Notes: generated from the letters alone by a model not told the origin. 64,000 nt of DNA from Cystobacter ferrugineus (GCF_001887355.1 NZ_MPIN01000015.1:122268-186267); one strand, 5' to 3'. Shown: positions 11,366 to 19,924, counted from the first letter of the stretch. Translations and numbers: made by a program.

Positions 11366-13126
11366 TCAGGACCGCCGTTCCGGGCCGGACAAGGCACGTT
11401 GCAGGAGGTCGAACGCCGCATCCCGGGTGAGTCCACTCTTCGAGAGGATACCCAACACATGGGGGAGCAGGCGTCCACGCTCCTGCTCCGTCAGGGAACG
11501 GCTGGTGTGGATGATGACGGGGATGTCGCGCGTGGAGCGCTCACGCCGCAGCGTCTCCAGGACCTCGAAGCCGTCCATGCCCGGCAGCGACAGGTCCAAC
11601 ACGATGGCGGAGGGGTGGAGCTGGTTGGCCAGGCGCACGCCCTCCAGGCCCGTGGTGGCCTCGCGGAACTGCAACGAGGCGTCGGCCAGCAGGCGCTTGA
11701 GCAGGTAGCGCACCACCTCGTCATCGTCCACGAGCAGCACGGTGCGCGGACGCGACGCGTCTCGCGGTGCCTCGGGCTCCACCGGCTCGTCATCCACCAG
11801 GGGCTTCTGCCGCTGGGTGTAGTCGAGCGCCACCCGGGCCCGGAAGGTGCTGCCCCGGCCCTTCTGGCTCTCCACGAAGAGCGAGCCCCCCAACAGCTCC
11901 GCCAGCCGCCGCGACAGGGGCAGCCCGAGCCCCGTGCCCTTGATGCCCTGCTGGTGCGGCCCCTCCACCTGCACGAACTCCTCGAAGATGCGCTCCTGGT
12001 CCTCGGGCGCGATGCCCATGCCGGTGTCGCTCACCGCGAACTCCACGACGCCGCGGGGGCCGGCCATCGCCGACACCCGCACCTCGCCCCGCTGGGTGAA
12101 CTTGAGGGCATTGGAGACGAGGTTGCGGAGGATCTGCGACAGCTTGCGCTCGTCGGTGTGCAGCTCCGGCAGTCCCACGGGCTCGTCGAAGACGAGCGCC
12201 ACCCCCTCGTTCACCTTCAAGGGGCGCAGCATCCCGCGCAGCGAGCCGAACAGCTCCCCCACGGAGAAGCGCGTGGGGAGCACCTCGGAACGGCCGGACT
12301 CGATCTTCGCCAGGTCCAGCAGATCGTCGATGAGCTCCTGCAGGGCCTCGCCGGACTTGCGGATGAAGGTGACCTGCTTCTCCTGCTCTTCGTTGAGTGG
12401 CCCGTCCAGCCGATCCAGCAGCAGCCGCGACAGGTTGACGACGGAGCTGATGGGCGTGCGCAGCTCGTGGCTGACGTTGGAGATGAAGCGCGTCTTCATG
12501 TCCGACGCGCGGCGCAGCGCCTCGGCCTTCTCCTCCAGCTCGGCATAGAGCGCCACGACGCCGCGGTTGGTCTCCTCCAGCTCCCGGTTGAGCCGCTCCA
12601 CCTCGGCCTTGCGCGCCTGGAGCTCCTCCAGCGTGCGCAAGAGCTCCTCGTTCTGCCGCGACAGCTCGTCCACGGCGTTGGAGCGCCGCTGCCGCTCCAG
12701 CTCGGAGCGCAGCGACTGCAACACGTACGCGGGAGGCGCGGCACGCGGCAGGCGATGGGCCAACTCCAGCACCAGCGCATCCTCCTCCACCCGCAGGGAC
12801 ACGCGATCCATCAACCGCTGCGCGGGGGCGAGCGCGGGGCCGGGCCGGGGCGCCGCCGGAGGCACCCCCGACATGAGCCCCGGAGTCGACGCCGGAGCCC
12901 GCACGCGCACGAGCAGGGCGGGCGACTGCGTCTCCTCCAGGAGGAACTCGATGTGGCCGTTGGCCTGGGAAGCCGCGAGCCGGGCCACCTCGGAGATGGC
13001 CGTGGCGATGCGCACCTGATCCTGCGCCTCGAACCCGAGCACCTGGGCGATATGGCGGCCCCGCTGCCGGGTGTTCACCACATCCTGTCCGGTGCGCAGC
13101 TCGGATTGAAAGAGGAAGAGGCTCAC
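11366..13126 (-). CDS. RsbT-like domain fused to histidine kinase and receiver
   Basis: The start is taken as GTG at 13126, which overlaps the upstream stop in a GTGA arrangement and has GGAG seven nt upstream; an open frame reaching 13744 is antisense-like and rejected. The product has 586 residues. Residues 1-130 resemble an RsbT/anti-sigma HATPase-like regulator (FEAQDQVRIATAISEVARLA) but the ATP-lid glycines are not evident. Then follow a long coiled coil (about 135-210), HisKA with H220 in NVSHELRTPIS, HATPase about 330-440 with DTGMGIAPED and GTGLGLPLS, and a receiver about 460-580 with LDLSLPGMDG. The fusion ties an Rsb-type partner-switch domain directly to a phosphorelay kinase, which suggests the stressosome signal leaves through this protein. 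Confidence 0.88.
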   Translation of the reverse strand: MSLFLFQSELRTGQDVVNTRQRGRHIAQVLGFEAQDQVRIATAISEVARLAASQANGHIEFLLEETQSPALLVRVRAPASTPGLMSGVPPAAPRPGPALAPAQRLMDRVSLRVEEDALVLELAHRLPRAAPPAYVLQSLRSELERQRRSNAVDELSRQNEELLRTLEELQARKAEVERLNRELEETNRGVVALYAELEEKAEALRRASDMKTRFISNVSHELRTPISSVVNLSRLLLDRLDGPLNEEQEKQVTFIRKSGEALQELIDDLLDLAKIESGRSEVLPTRFSVGELFGSLRGMLRPLKVNEGVALVFDEPVGLPELHTDERKLSQILRNLVSNALKFTQRGEVRVSAMAGPRGVVEFAVSDTGMGIAPEDQERIFEEFVQVEGPHQQGIKGTGLGLPLSRRLAELLGGSLFVESQKGRGSTFRARVALDYTQRQKPLVDDEPVEPEAPRDASRPRTVLLVDDDEVVRYLLKRLLADASLQFREATTGLEGVRLANQLHPSAIVLDLSLPGMDGFEVLETLRRERSTRDIPVIIHTSRSLTEQERGRLLPHVLGILSKSGLTRDAAFDLLQRALSGPERRS

Positions 13127-14136
13127 GAGCCGCTCCGCGGGGCCTCTCGAGCCACCAGCACCGTCACGTCGTCCCGTCCCCGGGAGAAGTCCCGGTAGAG
13201 CACGCCCGCCACCAGGGAGGGATGCCGGTTGAGCAGCCCGGGGGAGCCATCCACCCGCCACTGGGTGAGCAGACCATCCGAGCACATCACCAGCACCGAG
13301 TCCGGGCTCCACGTATAGGAGAAGGACTGAACGCGGTGCATCTGGTGGCCCAACGTGCCATTCATGGACACCATGCGCTGCATGCTTCCCTGGGGGGAGA
13401 GCACGGAGGCGGCGATGTTGCCCACCCCGGCGAAGTCGAGCCGCGCGTCTCCAGGACGCAGGGAGGCGAGGGCCACCGCCGCGCCGCGGGTGCTGCGCAG
13501 CTCTCCATGGGAGCCCTTGAGCAGCTCGGTCACGTCCGGCGTGCCCTGCTCGAGGAAGGACACCACGGCCGCGCGCGAGGCGCGGGCCGCATCGGGCCCA
13601 TGGCCCAGACCATCGGCGACGAGGAACACGGAGCGGCCATCCTTGAGGTCCTGGCTCCAGGCATCCCCGCAGACCTCCTCGCCCTGCATGGGCACGCACA
13701 CCGCGCCCATCTCCACCTCGGCGCGCGGCGGCTTGCTCAGCCACAACTGGGCGAGCAGCGCCGTGCCCACGCCTGGTTGGGAATAGATGTCGAAGACGGT
13801 GGACATGCGCCGCATGGCGCCCAGTCCCGAGCCCCCCGTGCCCGCGGTCGTGTAGCCATCGCGCATGCAGCGGTCCACGTCCGCCATGCCGGGCCCCTTG
13901 TCCAGCGCGAGCAATTCCACCCCCACGTGGGAGCCGGCATGAAGGGCACGCAAGAGGAGCTGGCCCTCGCGCGCATGGGCGACGAGGTTCTTGGCGGCCT
14001 CGCTCGCCACGAGCGCCACCTTGCCCTGGGCCTCCTCGTTGAAGCCCAGCTTGGAGGCGAGCGCGGCGGCGGTCCGCCGGGCATGGCCCGCCTGGCTGCT
14101 CTCCGTGACGGAGAGCGCCGTGGTGCTCACTTCCAT
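13123..14136 (-). CDS. RsbT-like HATPase fused to SpoIIE/RsbX-like PP2C phosphatase
   Basis: 337 residues in two parts. Residues 1-135 are a GHKL ATPase of the RsbT/RsbW type (EAAKNLVAHA N-box, DKGPGM, GSGLGAMRRM). Residues 143-330 are a SpoIIE-type PP2C phosphatase with metal residues D158 (GDAW), D175-G176 (VADGLGHG), CSDGL and GRDDVTVLV. In Bacillus the separate RsbX dephosphorylates RsbS and RsbR to reset the stressosome; this protein is the likely equivalent, with an added ATPase half. It overlaps rsbT by 10 nt and the next kinase by 4 nt, so coordinated translation is expected. Confidence 0.88.
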   Translation of the reverse strand: MEVSTTALSVTESSQAGHARRTAAALASKLGFNEEAQGKVALVASEAAKNLVAHAREGQLLLRALHAGSHVGVELLALDKGPGMADVDRCMRDGYTTAGTGGSGLGAMRRMSTVFDIYSQPGVGTALLAQLWLSKPPRAEVEMGAVCVPMQGEEVCGDAWSQDLKDGRSVFLVADGLGHGPDAARASRAAVVSFLEQGTPDVTELLKGSHGELRSTRGAAVALASLRPGDARLDFAGVGNIAASVLSPQGSMQRMVSMNGTLGHQMHRVQSFSYTWSPDSVLVMCSDGLLTQWRVDGSPGLLNRHPSLVAGVLYRDFSRGRDDVTVLVAREAPRSGS

Positions 14137-14507
14137 CGTGTCACCGTGACCCGTGTGCCCTCCCCCACCTTGCTGAAGATCTCGAAGTCGTTCACCAGCC
14201 GCTTGGAGCCACCCAGACCCAGTCCCATGCCGCCTCCCGACGTGTAGCCATCACGCAGCGCCAGTTCGACATCGGGAATCCCTGGCCCTTGATCTTCAAA
14301 AGACAACCGCAGACCGCGCCGGATTCCATCCTGGACCACCTGCAGGGTGACGTTGCCTCCCCCCCCGTAATCCAGGGTGTTGCGGGCCAGCTCACTGGCC
14401 GCCGTCACCATCTTCGTCTGCTCCACGAGGCTGAACTTCAATTCAGCCGACCAGGAACGGACCGCCTGGCGCACGAGCACCAGGTCCTGGGAGGAGCGGA
14501 TGGGCAT
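14127..14507 (-). CDS. rsbT: RsbT-type serine kinase / partner-switch protein
   Basis: 126 residues from the ATG at 14507, which follows GAGGAG with a 7-nt spacer; an ATG at 14531 lies inside rsbS and lacks a site. A single GHKL ATPase fold with N-box SELARNTLDYGGGG, G1 box EDQGPGIPD and G2 GGMGLGLGGSK is characteristic of RsbT. RsbT phosphorylates RsbS and RsbR, is released from the stressosome under stress and then activates a downstream effector (RsbU in Bacillus). It lies 4 nt after rsbS. No RsbU is present; the fused kinase downstream is the candidate effector. Confidence 0.92.
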   Translation of the reverse strand: MPIRSSQDLVLVRQAVRSWSAELKFSLVEQTKMVTAASELARNTLDYGGGGNVTLQVVQDGIRRGLRLSFEDQGPGIPDVELALRDGYTSGGGMGLGLGGSKRLVNDFEIFSKVGEGTRVTVTRWK

Positions 14508-14511
14508 GCTC

Positions 14512-14913
14512 TCACTCCTCAAGATATTCATCCGAGACCTCGATTCGAGCCTCGTCCTCCTCCATGGAAGCCCGCAGCAGCGCCATCCCCTTCTCGATGT
14601 TGAGGGCGGTGCGGATGCCGGGCAGGGACATGCCCAATTCCACCAGGGTGATGGCCACCGCGGGCTGCATGCCCACCACGACCGTCTGGGCGTCCAGCAC
14701 CCGTGACATGGTCGCGATGTTGCCCAGGATGCGGCCGATGAAGGAGTCCACCACCTCGAGCGAGGAGATGTCGATGAGCACGCCGCGCGCGCCCGTGTCG
14801 ACGATCCTCGAGGTCAGATCGTCCTGGAGGTTCACGGCGACCTGATCGTGCATGTCCATCTGGATGGTGACGATCAGCACCTGCCCCATACGGAGGATGG
14901 GAATACGCTCCAT
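14512..14913 (-). CDS. rsbS: RsbS-type stressosome STAS protein
   Basis: 133 residues, a single STAS domain. The motif DISSLEVVDSFIG contains S57, equivalent to S59 of Bacillus RsbS, the residue phosphorylated by RsbT. The segments QPAVAITLVELG and LNIEKGM are also typical. RsbS forms the stressosome core with RsbR and holds RsbT. It sits between rsbR and rsbT with gaps of 15 and 4 nt. An acidic tail of about 15 residues (EEDEARIEVSDEYLEE) extends beyond the Bacillus protein and is unusual. Identification is strong. Confidence 0.94.
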   Translation of the reverse strand: MERIPILRMGQVLIVTIQMDMHDQVAVNLQDDLTSRIVDTGARGVLIDISSLEVVDSFIGRILGNIATMSRVLDAQTVVVGMQPAVAITLVELGMSLPGIRTALNIEKGMALLRASMEEDEARIEVSDEYLEE

Positions 14914-14928
14914 GAGCCGGGGCCTCCG

Positions 14929-15792
14929 CTAGACCTTGCCCGGGGCCAGGGAGCCGGGGGCGTTCTGGTTGATACGCCGCAGCGCCCAGCGGAAGGCTCC
15001 CGCGAGGCTCGACTTGGTCACCACGCCGGACAGGTCCACGCCCAGGTGGACGATAGTCTGGGCGATCTGCGGACGGATGCCGCTGATGACGCACTCGGCG
15101 CCCATGAGGCGCGTGGCGGTGACGGTCTTGATGAGGTGCTGCGCGGTGAGCGTGTCCACGGTGGGCACGCCGGTGATGTCGATGATGGCGATCTCCGCGC
15201 CCGTCTCGACGATGCGCTGCAGGAGCGTCTCCATCACCGTCTGGGTGCGCCCGCTGTCCAGCGTGCCGATGAGCGGCAGGGCCACGATGCGATCCCACAA
15301 CTGCACCACGGGCGTGGACAGCTCCAGCATCTCCTGCTGCTGGCGCATGATGACCTCCTCACGCGTGCGCTGGTGCACCTCGGTGGTGAACAGGCCGAGC
15401 TTGTCCAACAGCTGCGTGGCGTTCCACATGTCCTCGGCCACCTGCTGCAGCTGGCTGGAGGGCTCCCGGCGCAGCCAGGAGAACAGGGGCTGCTTGAAGC
15501 TGAAGATGAAGGTGGCCGTCTCCGACGGGGAGAAGCCCTGGAGGCTGCGCGAGCGCGACAACCGCTCGAGCAGCTCGCGCACGGGCGTGTACACGGAGGC
15601 ATTGATGTCGGTGACGTTGCCGTGCTGGCTGGCCTGGGTGAGCAGACGGAGGAACTCCGCGCACTGCTCCCGCAGCTCGCCCTCCTTCATCAGGGCATCG
15701 CGACGAACACCACTGTTGGACAAGTTGGAAAACCATTCCGTCAACAGCTCGGATGAATGGTTCTTGAGGATCTCGTGGATGCGGGTAGTCAA
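14929..15792 (-). CDS. rsbR: RsbR-type stressosome sensor
   Basis: About 287 residues if the TTG at 15792 is the start; it follows GGAGGAG with a 4-nt spacer, while the ATG at 15876 has no good site. The N-terminal half (1-150) is helical like the globin-fold sensor of RsbR, though no haem ligand can be claimed. The C-terminal half is a STAS domain with both regulatory threonines: LSTPVVQLW near residue 160 and IIDITGVPTVDT near residue 207, corresponding to T171 and T205 in Bacillus. IRPQIAQTIVHLGVDLS is also diagnostic. It is the first gene of the rsbRST cluster. The ligand or stress sensed is unknown. Confidence 0.92.
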   Translation of the reverse strand: MTTRIHEILKNHSSELLTEWFSNLSNSGVRRDALMKEGELREQCAEFLRLLTQASQHGNVTDINASVYTPVRELLERLSRSRSLQGFSPSETATFIFSFKQPLFSWLRREPSSQLQQVAEDMWNATQLLDKLGLFTTEVHQRTREEVIMRQQQEMLELSTPVVQLWDRIVALPLIGTLDSGRTQTVMETLLQRIVETGAEIAIIDITGVPTVDTLTAQHLIKTVTATRLMGAECVISGIRPQIAQTIVHLGVDLSGVVTKSSLAGAFRWALRRINQNAPGSLAPGKV

Positions 15793-15963
15793 CAAACTCC
15801 TCCTGACGGACAGCCTGTACCACAAGGGGTAGCGCCAGGAGCCAACCACGAACCGGGCGGCGGACAGCCCGGACATGACTGTTCAATCCCCGATAACCCC
15901 TCGGGAGCGGGCGGGCATTTCCCTTTCAGCCGGGTGGAGCGGGACGCACGCGGCGGCGGGGTC

Positions 15964-17334
15964 TCAGGCCAGCAGCCACACCAGGAGGAAACCCGCCACG
16001 AGCGCGGCGAGGAACAGCGCCCCCGCGCGCCAGCCCGTCCAGGACCGGGCCGCCGGGGCGGCAGGCACCTCGTCCTCACCGTCCTCCACGACGGCGCGGA
16101 CCAGCTCGGAGCCCTCGTCGCGCCGCGCCACCGCGGTCTCGTGCGTGGTGAGGTCCACGTCGAAGGCCACGCGCACCTCGCGCGAGGTGGGCGAGCGCGA
16201 GAGGGGTGGCCCGGGCTCATCCACCAGGGTGACCGCCGAGGAGGGCAGGAAGTCCGCGGGCGCATCGAGCGCGCGGTGCTCGAAGGCGAGCGCGGTGGGA
16301 GGCGCGAAGGCGGGCAGTTCCTTCTCGGTGAGGGGACGGCGCAGGGAGGAGCGGCCCCGGAGCAGCTCGCCGAGCACGCCATCCTCCACCCGCTTCTCGC
16401 GCGCGAAGGCGTCGCTCATGAGCCGCGCCAGGTCCGAGTCCCCCAGACCGGGCGACACCTCCTCGCGCACCGAGCGCAGCGCGCGGGCGAACGCCGTGGC
16501 GTCCTGGAAGCGCGCGTCGGGCTCGGTGGCCAGCGCCTTCATCACCACCGCGTCCACGCGCGGGGACAGGCCCTCCCGGTGCTGGCTGGGGGGAGCCCAC
16601 TCGGGGTAGGCCGCGCGGCGCCAGCGCTCGACGACGTCACCCTGCTGGGCCAGGGGCTGCCAGGAGAGCAATTCCCAGAGCACCACCCCCGTCGCGTACA
16701 CGTCCGCGCGCCGGTCCACGCGCTGCTTGCGCGCGTGCTCCGGCGCCATGTACGCGAGGCTGCCCATCACCACGCTGGGCGCCGTCTGGGCCTCCTTGAG
16801 CGTGGACTGCGCCGCGCCGAAGTCGATGATCTTCACCTCGCCCGCGTAGGAGATGCACACGTTGGCCGGAGACAGGTCGCGGTGCACCAGGTGCAGCGGG
16901 TGGCCGTGCTCGTCCGTCACGTCGTGCGCGTGGGCGAGGCCCTGGCACATGCGCTCGGCCACGAGCAGGGCGAGCCCCACGGGCAGCATGCGGCCCTGTT
17001 TGCGCAGCCGCCAGGCGAGCCGGTTGAGCGTCTTGCCGGCCACGTACTCCATGGCGAGGTAGAGCTCACCGGCCACCTCGCCCATGTCCCACACGCGGGC
17101 GATGTTGGGGTGGGAGAGCCGCCGCACCACGCGCGCCTCGTCCCGGAAGCGGGCGAGGAACTGCGCGTTGCCGGCGAGCCCCGGCAGCACCTTCTTCACC
17201 ACGCAGGCACGGCCCGGCCGCTCCTCGCGCGCGAGGAACACCTCCCCCATGCCCCCGTACCCGATGCGCCGCACCAGGGTATAGGGGCCGAAGGAGACGG
17301 GCCCTTGGGCCTGTGGCTCAGGAACCTTGTCCAA
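15964..17334 (-). CDS. Membrane-anchored Ser/Thr protein kinase
   Basis: The start is inferred as TTG at 17334, inside the 3' end of hemL (17-nt overlap); upstream sequence is antisense-like, so translation coupling is likely. 456 residues: Hanks-type kinase domain about 12-290 with glycine loop GYGGMGEVF, Lys in CVVKK, catalytic loop HRDLSPANV, IIDFG and MAPEHARK. The HRDLSPxN variant is common in myxobacteria. After a linker of about 140 residues there is one C-terminal transmembrane helix (GALFLAALVAGFLLVWLL), leaving the kinase in the cytoplasm. No extracellular sensor follows the helix, so input must come through the linker or a partner. Confidence 0.9.
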   Translation of the reverse strand: MDKVPEPQAQGPVSFGPYTLVRRIGYGGMGEVFLAREERPGRACVVKKVLPGLAGNAQFLARFRDEARVVRRLSHPNIARVWDMGEVAGELYLAMEYVAGKTLNRLAWRLRKQGRMLPVGLALLVAERMCQGLAHAHDVTDEHGHPLHLVHRDLSPANVCISYAGEVKIIDFGAAQSTLKEAQTAPSVVMGSLAYMAPEHARKQRVDRRADVYATGVVLWELLSWQPLAQQGDVVERWRRAAYPEWAPPSQHREGLSPRVDAVVMKALATEPDARFQDATAFARALRSVREEVSPGLGDSDLARLMSDAFAREKRVEDGVLGELLRGRSSLRRPLTEKELPAFAPPTALAFEHRALDAPADFLPSSAVTLVDEPGPPLSRSPTSREVRVAFDVDLTTHETAVARRDEGSELVRAVVEDGEDEVPAAPAARSWTGWRAGALFLAALVAGFLLVWLLA

Positions 17335-18613
17335 GCGCGCGGAACGCCCGGCGAGCGGCCCGGAGGATGTGCGCCACCTCGGGCTCGTTGATGGACAGGG
17401 ACAGGAAGGCCGACTCGAACTGGCTGGGCGGCAGGTACACGCCCTCCTCCAGCATGTGGTGGAAGAAACGGCCGTAGCGCGCCGTGTCGCTCTTCTTCGC
17501 GCTCGCGTAGTCGAACACCGGCCCCTCGGTGAAGAAGACGGTGAACATGCTGCCCACGCGGTTGATGGTGACGGGCACCTTCGCCTCCTCCGCCTCCGCG
17601 CGCAGGCCCGCTTCCAGCTCGCGGCCAATCGCGTCCAGGCGCTCGTACACGCCCGGCGAGCGCAGGGCCTGGAGCGTCGCCAGGCCGGCGGCCACCGCCA
17701 CGGGGTTCCCCGACAGCGTGCCGGACTGGTACACCGGCCCCTCGGGCGCCACCTTCGCCATGACGTCGCGCCGCCCGCCGTAGGCCGCCAGCGGCATGCC
17801 GCCGCCCACCACCTTGCCGAAGGTGCTCAGGTCCGGCCGCAGCCCGTACACCTCCTGGGCGCCACCGCGCGCGAGCCGGAAGCCCGTCATCACCTCGTCC
17901 AGCACGAAGAGCACCCCGTGCGCCCGGCACAGCGCCTGGAGCCCCTGGAGGTAGCCCTCCTCGGGGATGAGCACGCCCATGTTGCCCACCACCGGCTCGA
18001 TGATGGCGCAGGCGATGTCCTTGGCGCGCTCGGCGAACAGCCGCTCCACCGCCCCCAGGTCATTGAAGGGCACCGTCAGCGTGAGCCCCGCCACCGCCGC
18101 GGGCACCCCCGGCGAGTCCGGCAGCCCCAGCGTCTCCACGCCGCTGCCCGCCTTCACCAGGAAGGGGTCTCCCGCGCCGTGGAAGCACCCCTCGAACTTG
18201 AGGATGTGGTCGCGGCCCGTGAAGCCCCGCGCCAGCCGGATGGCCGCCACCGTGGCCTCCGTGCCGCTGGACACCAGCCGCACCTTCTCCACGCTCGGCA
18301 CCGTGGCGCAGATGAGTTCGGCGAACTGCACCTCCGCGTCCGTGGGCGCCCCGAACGTCGTCCCCCGGCGCGCCGCCTCGGTGACGGCCGCGACCACCGG
18401 CGGCCACGCATGGCCGAGGATGAGCGGACCCCAGCTCCCCACCAGGTCCACGTACCGGTTGCCGTCCACGTCCGTCAGCCACGCGCCCGCCCCCTCCTTG
18501 AAGAAGACGGGCTCGCCACCAACTCCACGAAAGGCGCGCACCGGTGAGTTCACCCCTCCCGGAATGAGCTCCTGCGCACGCGAGAAGAGGGCCTTGCTCT
18601 GCGAGTGGTTCAT
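17318..18613 (-). CDS. hemL: Glutamate-1-semialdehyde 2,1-aminomutase
   Basis: 431 residues, the usual length. This PLP enzyme converts glutamate-1-semialdehyde to 5-aminolevulinate in C5-pathway haem synthesis. Visible motifs: SGTEATVAAIRLAR, FEGCFHGAGDPFL, FVLDEVMTGFR and the PLP lysine K267 in STFGKVVGGGMP; YQSGTLSGNPVAVAAGL follows. The ATG at 18613 is the clear start. Its 3' end overlaps the Ser/Thr kinase gene. An AT-rich stretch at about 18660-18750 probably holds its promoter. Confidence 0.96.
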   Translation of the reverse strand: MNHSQSKALFSRAQELIPGGVNSPVRAFRGVGGEPVFFKEGAGAWLTDVDGNRYVDLVGSWGPLILGHAWPPVVAAVTEAARRGTTFGAPTDAEVQFAELICATVPSVEKVRLVSSGTEATVAAIRLARGFTGRDHILKFEGCFHGAGDPFLVKAGSGVETLGLPDSPGVPAAVAGLTLTVPFNDLGAVERLFAERAKDIACAIIEPVVGNMGVLIPEEGYLQGLQALCRAHGVLFVLDEVMTGFRLARGGAQEVYGLRPDLSTFGKVVGGGMPLAAYGGRRDVMAKVAPEGPVYQSGTLSGNPVAVAAGLATLQALRSPGVYERLDAIGRELEAGLRAEAEEAKVPVTINRVGSMFTVFFTEGPVFDYASAKKSDTARYGRFFHHMLEEGVYLPPSQFESAFLSLSINEPEVAHILRAARRAFRALGQGS

Positions 18614-18993
18614 GAGCGCTCCATACCACGCGCCCCCTCCCCTCGGCCCATTTCACTCCGAGTGGTTCACTTGATTCTCAACGTGCAATCGTTTACAAAT
18701 TATCTCTGCTTACACTCACGGTCACAGTTATAAGCAGAAGAGAAAATTCCGCGACATCGAGACCGAGTTCCCCCTGCGCGCGCGGCACTGGAACGGGCAG
18801 CACCGGCGGCTCCGCCGCTCCCCCGCGTCCATGAGGACGCCGCGGTCGAGCGAGAGCACCGGGCCTCCACTCCCACCCGGAGGCCGGGCCGGAGCGCTGA
18901 ACGAGGGCTGGGGTGGGGGTATCTGGGGGGAAGTCCCCCACCCCGGCTCTCTCCCAGGGGACGAAGGAGGGACGGTTGGGGTAAGCCCCGGCC
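18614..18993. other. Intergenic region with AT-rich island and G-rich hairpin
   Basis: 380 nt between divergent hemL and the gene at 18994. Positions 18660-18750 are markedly AT-rich for this genome. A plus-strand promoter-like pair, TTGATT then TACAAA 17 bp later, can be read around 18671-18699, but it is far from the downstream start, so assignment is uncertain. A G-rich hairpin at 18905-18947 is listed separately. No small gene with a ribosome-binding site is seen. Confidence 0.4.
18905..18947 (+). promoter_or_regulatory. G-quadruplex motif overlapping a 13-bp hairpin
   Basis: Four G-runs on the plus strand (18905-18907, 18910-18913, 18915-18919, 18925-18930) satisfy the G3+N1-7 quadruplex rule. 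The same bases form the 5' arm of a stem, 18907-18919 with 18935-18947 (13 bp, one wobble). The two structures exclude each other, so it could act as a transcriptional or RNA switch about 50 nt before the gene at 18994. Function is inference. Confidence 0.4.
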
Positions 18994-19923
18994 ATGCTCC
19001 GCCTCCGCCAACGCCGGACCCTCACCCTGCGCGCCCCCGAGAGCCCGGGAGCCGCGGCGCACGTCTCCGCCGCGAGTGGCCTGGTGCGCGTGGGGGGCTG
19101 GCTCCACGTCATCGCGGATGACTCGCTGGCCCTGGCCTCCTTCCCGCTCCAGGGAGACGCGCCGGGACAACTCGTGCGCCTTCTGCCGGGGGAGCTGCCG
19201 CCCGAGCACCGCGAGCGCAAGGCGCGCAAGCCAGACTTCGAGGCGCTCTGCCTCCTGGGAGCGCTGACGGGAGCGCCCCGGGGCGCATTGCTGGCGGTGC
19301 CCTCGGGGAGCACGCCGGTGCGCGTGCGGGGCGCGCTGGTGCCACTGGAGGCGGAGGGGAGCCCGGGAGGAGCGGTGCGCGAGGTGGACTTCCAGCCCCT
19401 CTACGCCCAGCTCGAGCGGGAGCTGGGGCCGCTCAACATCGAGGGGGCGGCGGTGACGGGCACGCGCCTGCGCCTGCTCAACCGGGGCAACGGGGACGCG
19501 GGCACGGACGCGGTGGTGGACCTGGATTTGGATCGGGTGCTGCGCGCGCTGGAGGCGGGACGGCCCGCCCTGCCGGACGTGGTGCGCACCGTGCGCCGGT
19601 GGGAGCTGGGCCGCGCGGGCCCGGTGCGCCTGTCCTTCACGGACGCCTCCCCCCTGCCGGATGGGCGCGTCGTCTTCACCGCCGCGGCCGAGGACACGCG
19701 CGACGCGTACGCGGATGGCGCGGTGACGGGCTCGGCGGTGGGCGTGCTCGCGCCGGATGGCACGCCCGTGTTCCTCGACGGCGTGGACGCGAAGGTGAAG
19801 CTGGAGGGCGTGGACGCGCGCGTGGAGTCGGGCCGCATCCACCTGCTGCTCGTGTCGGACGCGGATGACCCCACCCGGGCCGCGCCCCTCTTCGAGGCCG
19901 TGCTGGAGGGCGTCGCCGGCTAG
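18994..19923 (+). CDS. Conserved protein of unknown function (DUF6929-like)
   Basis: 309 residues. It is rich in beta strands with repeated patterns such as HVIADDSLALASFPL and GTRLRLLNRGN. These resemble the blade-like repeats of a family I recall as DUF6929; the assignment was not checked. No signal peptide or membrane helix is seen. The ATG at 18994 has no strong ribosome-binding site; the upstream quadruplex/hairpin element may matter for expression. It is convergent with the TPR lipoprotein gene ending at 19925, with practically no gap. No enzymatic motif is visible. Confidence 0.75.
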   Translation: MLRLRQRRTLTLRAPESPGAAAHVSAASGLVRVGGWLHVIADDSLALASFPLQGDAPGQLVRLLPGELPPEHRERKARKPDFEALCLLGALTGAPRGALLAVPSGSTPVRVRGALVPLEAEGSPGGAVREVDFQPLYAQLERELGPLNIEGAAVTGTRLRLLNRGNGDAGTDAVVDLDLDRVLRALEAGRPALPDVVRTVRRWELGRAGPVRLSFTDASPLPDGRVVFTAAAEDTRDAYADGAVTGSAVGVLAPDGTPVFLDGVDAKVKLEGVDARVESGRIHLLLVSDADDPTRAAPLFEAVLEGVAG

Positions 19924-19924
19924 C

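Noticed and set aside
9548-13198. Very long open frame on the plus strand opposite the two hybrid kinases
   Set aside because: It has His/Arg/Gln-rich low-complexity composition and no domain motif. It is the expected antisense shadow of high-GC kinase genes.
13127-13744. N-terminal extension of the RsbT-like/histidine kinase
   Set aside because: It runs in another frame of the SpoIIE fusion gene and is Gly/Arg-rich. The GTG at 13126 with a 4-nt overlap is the better start.
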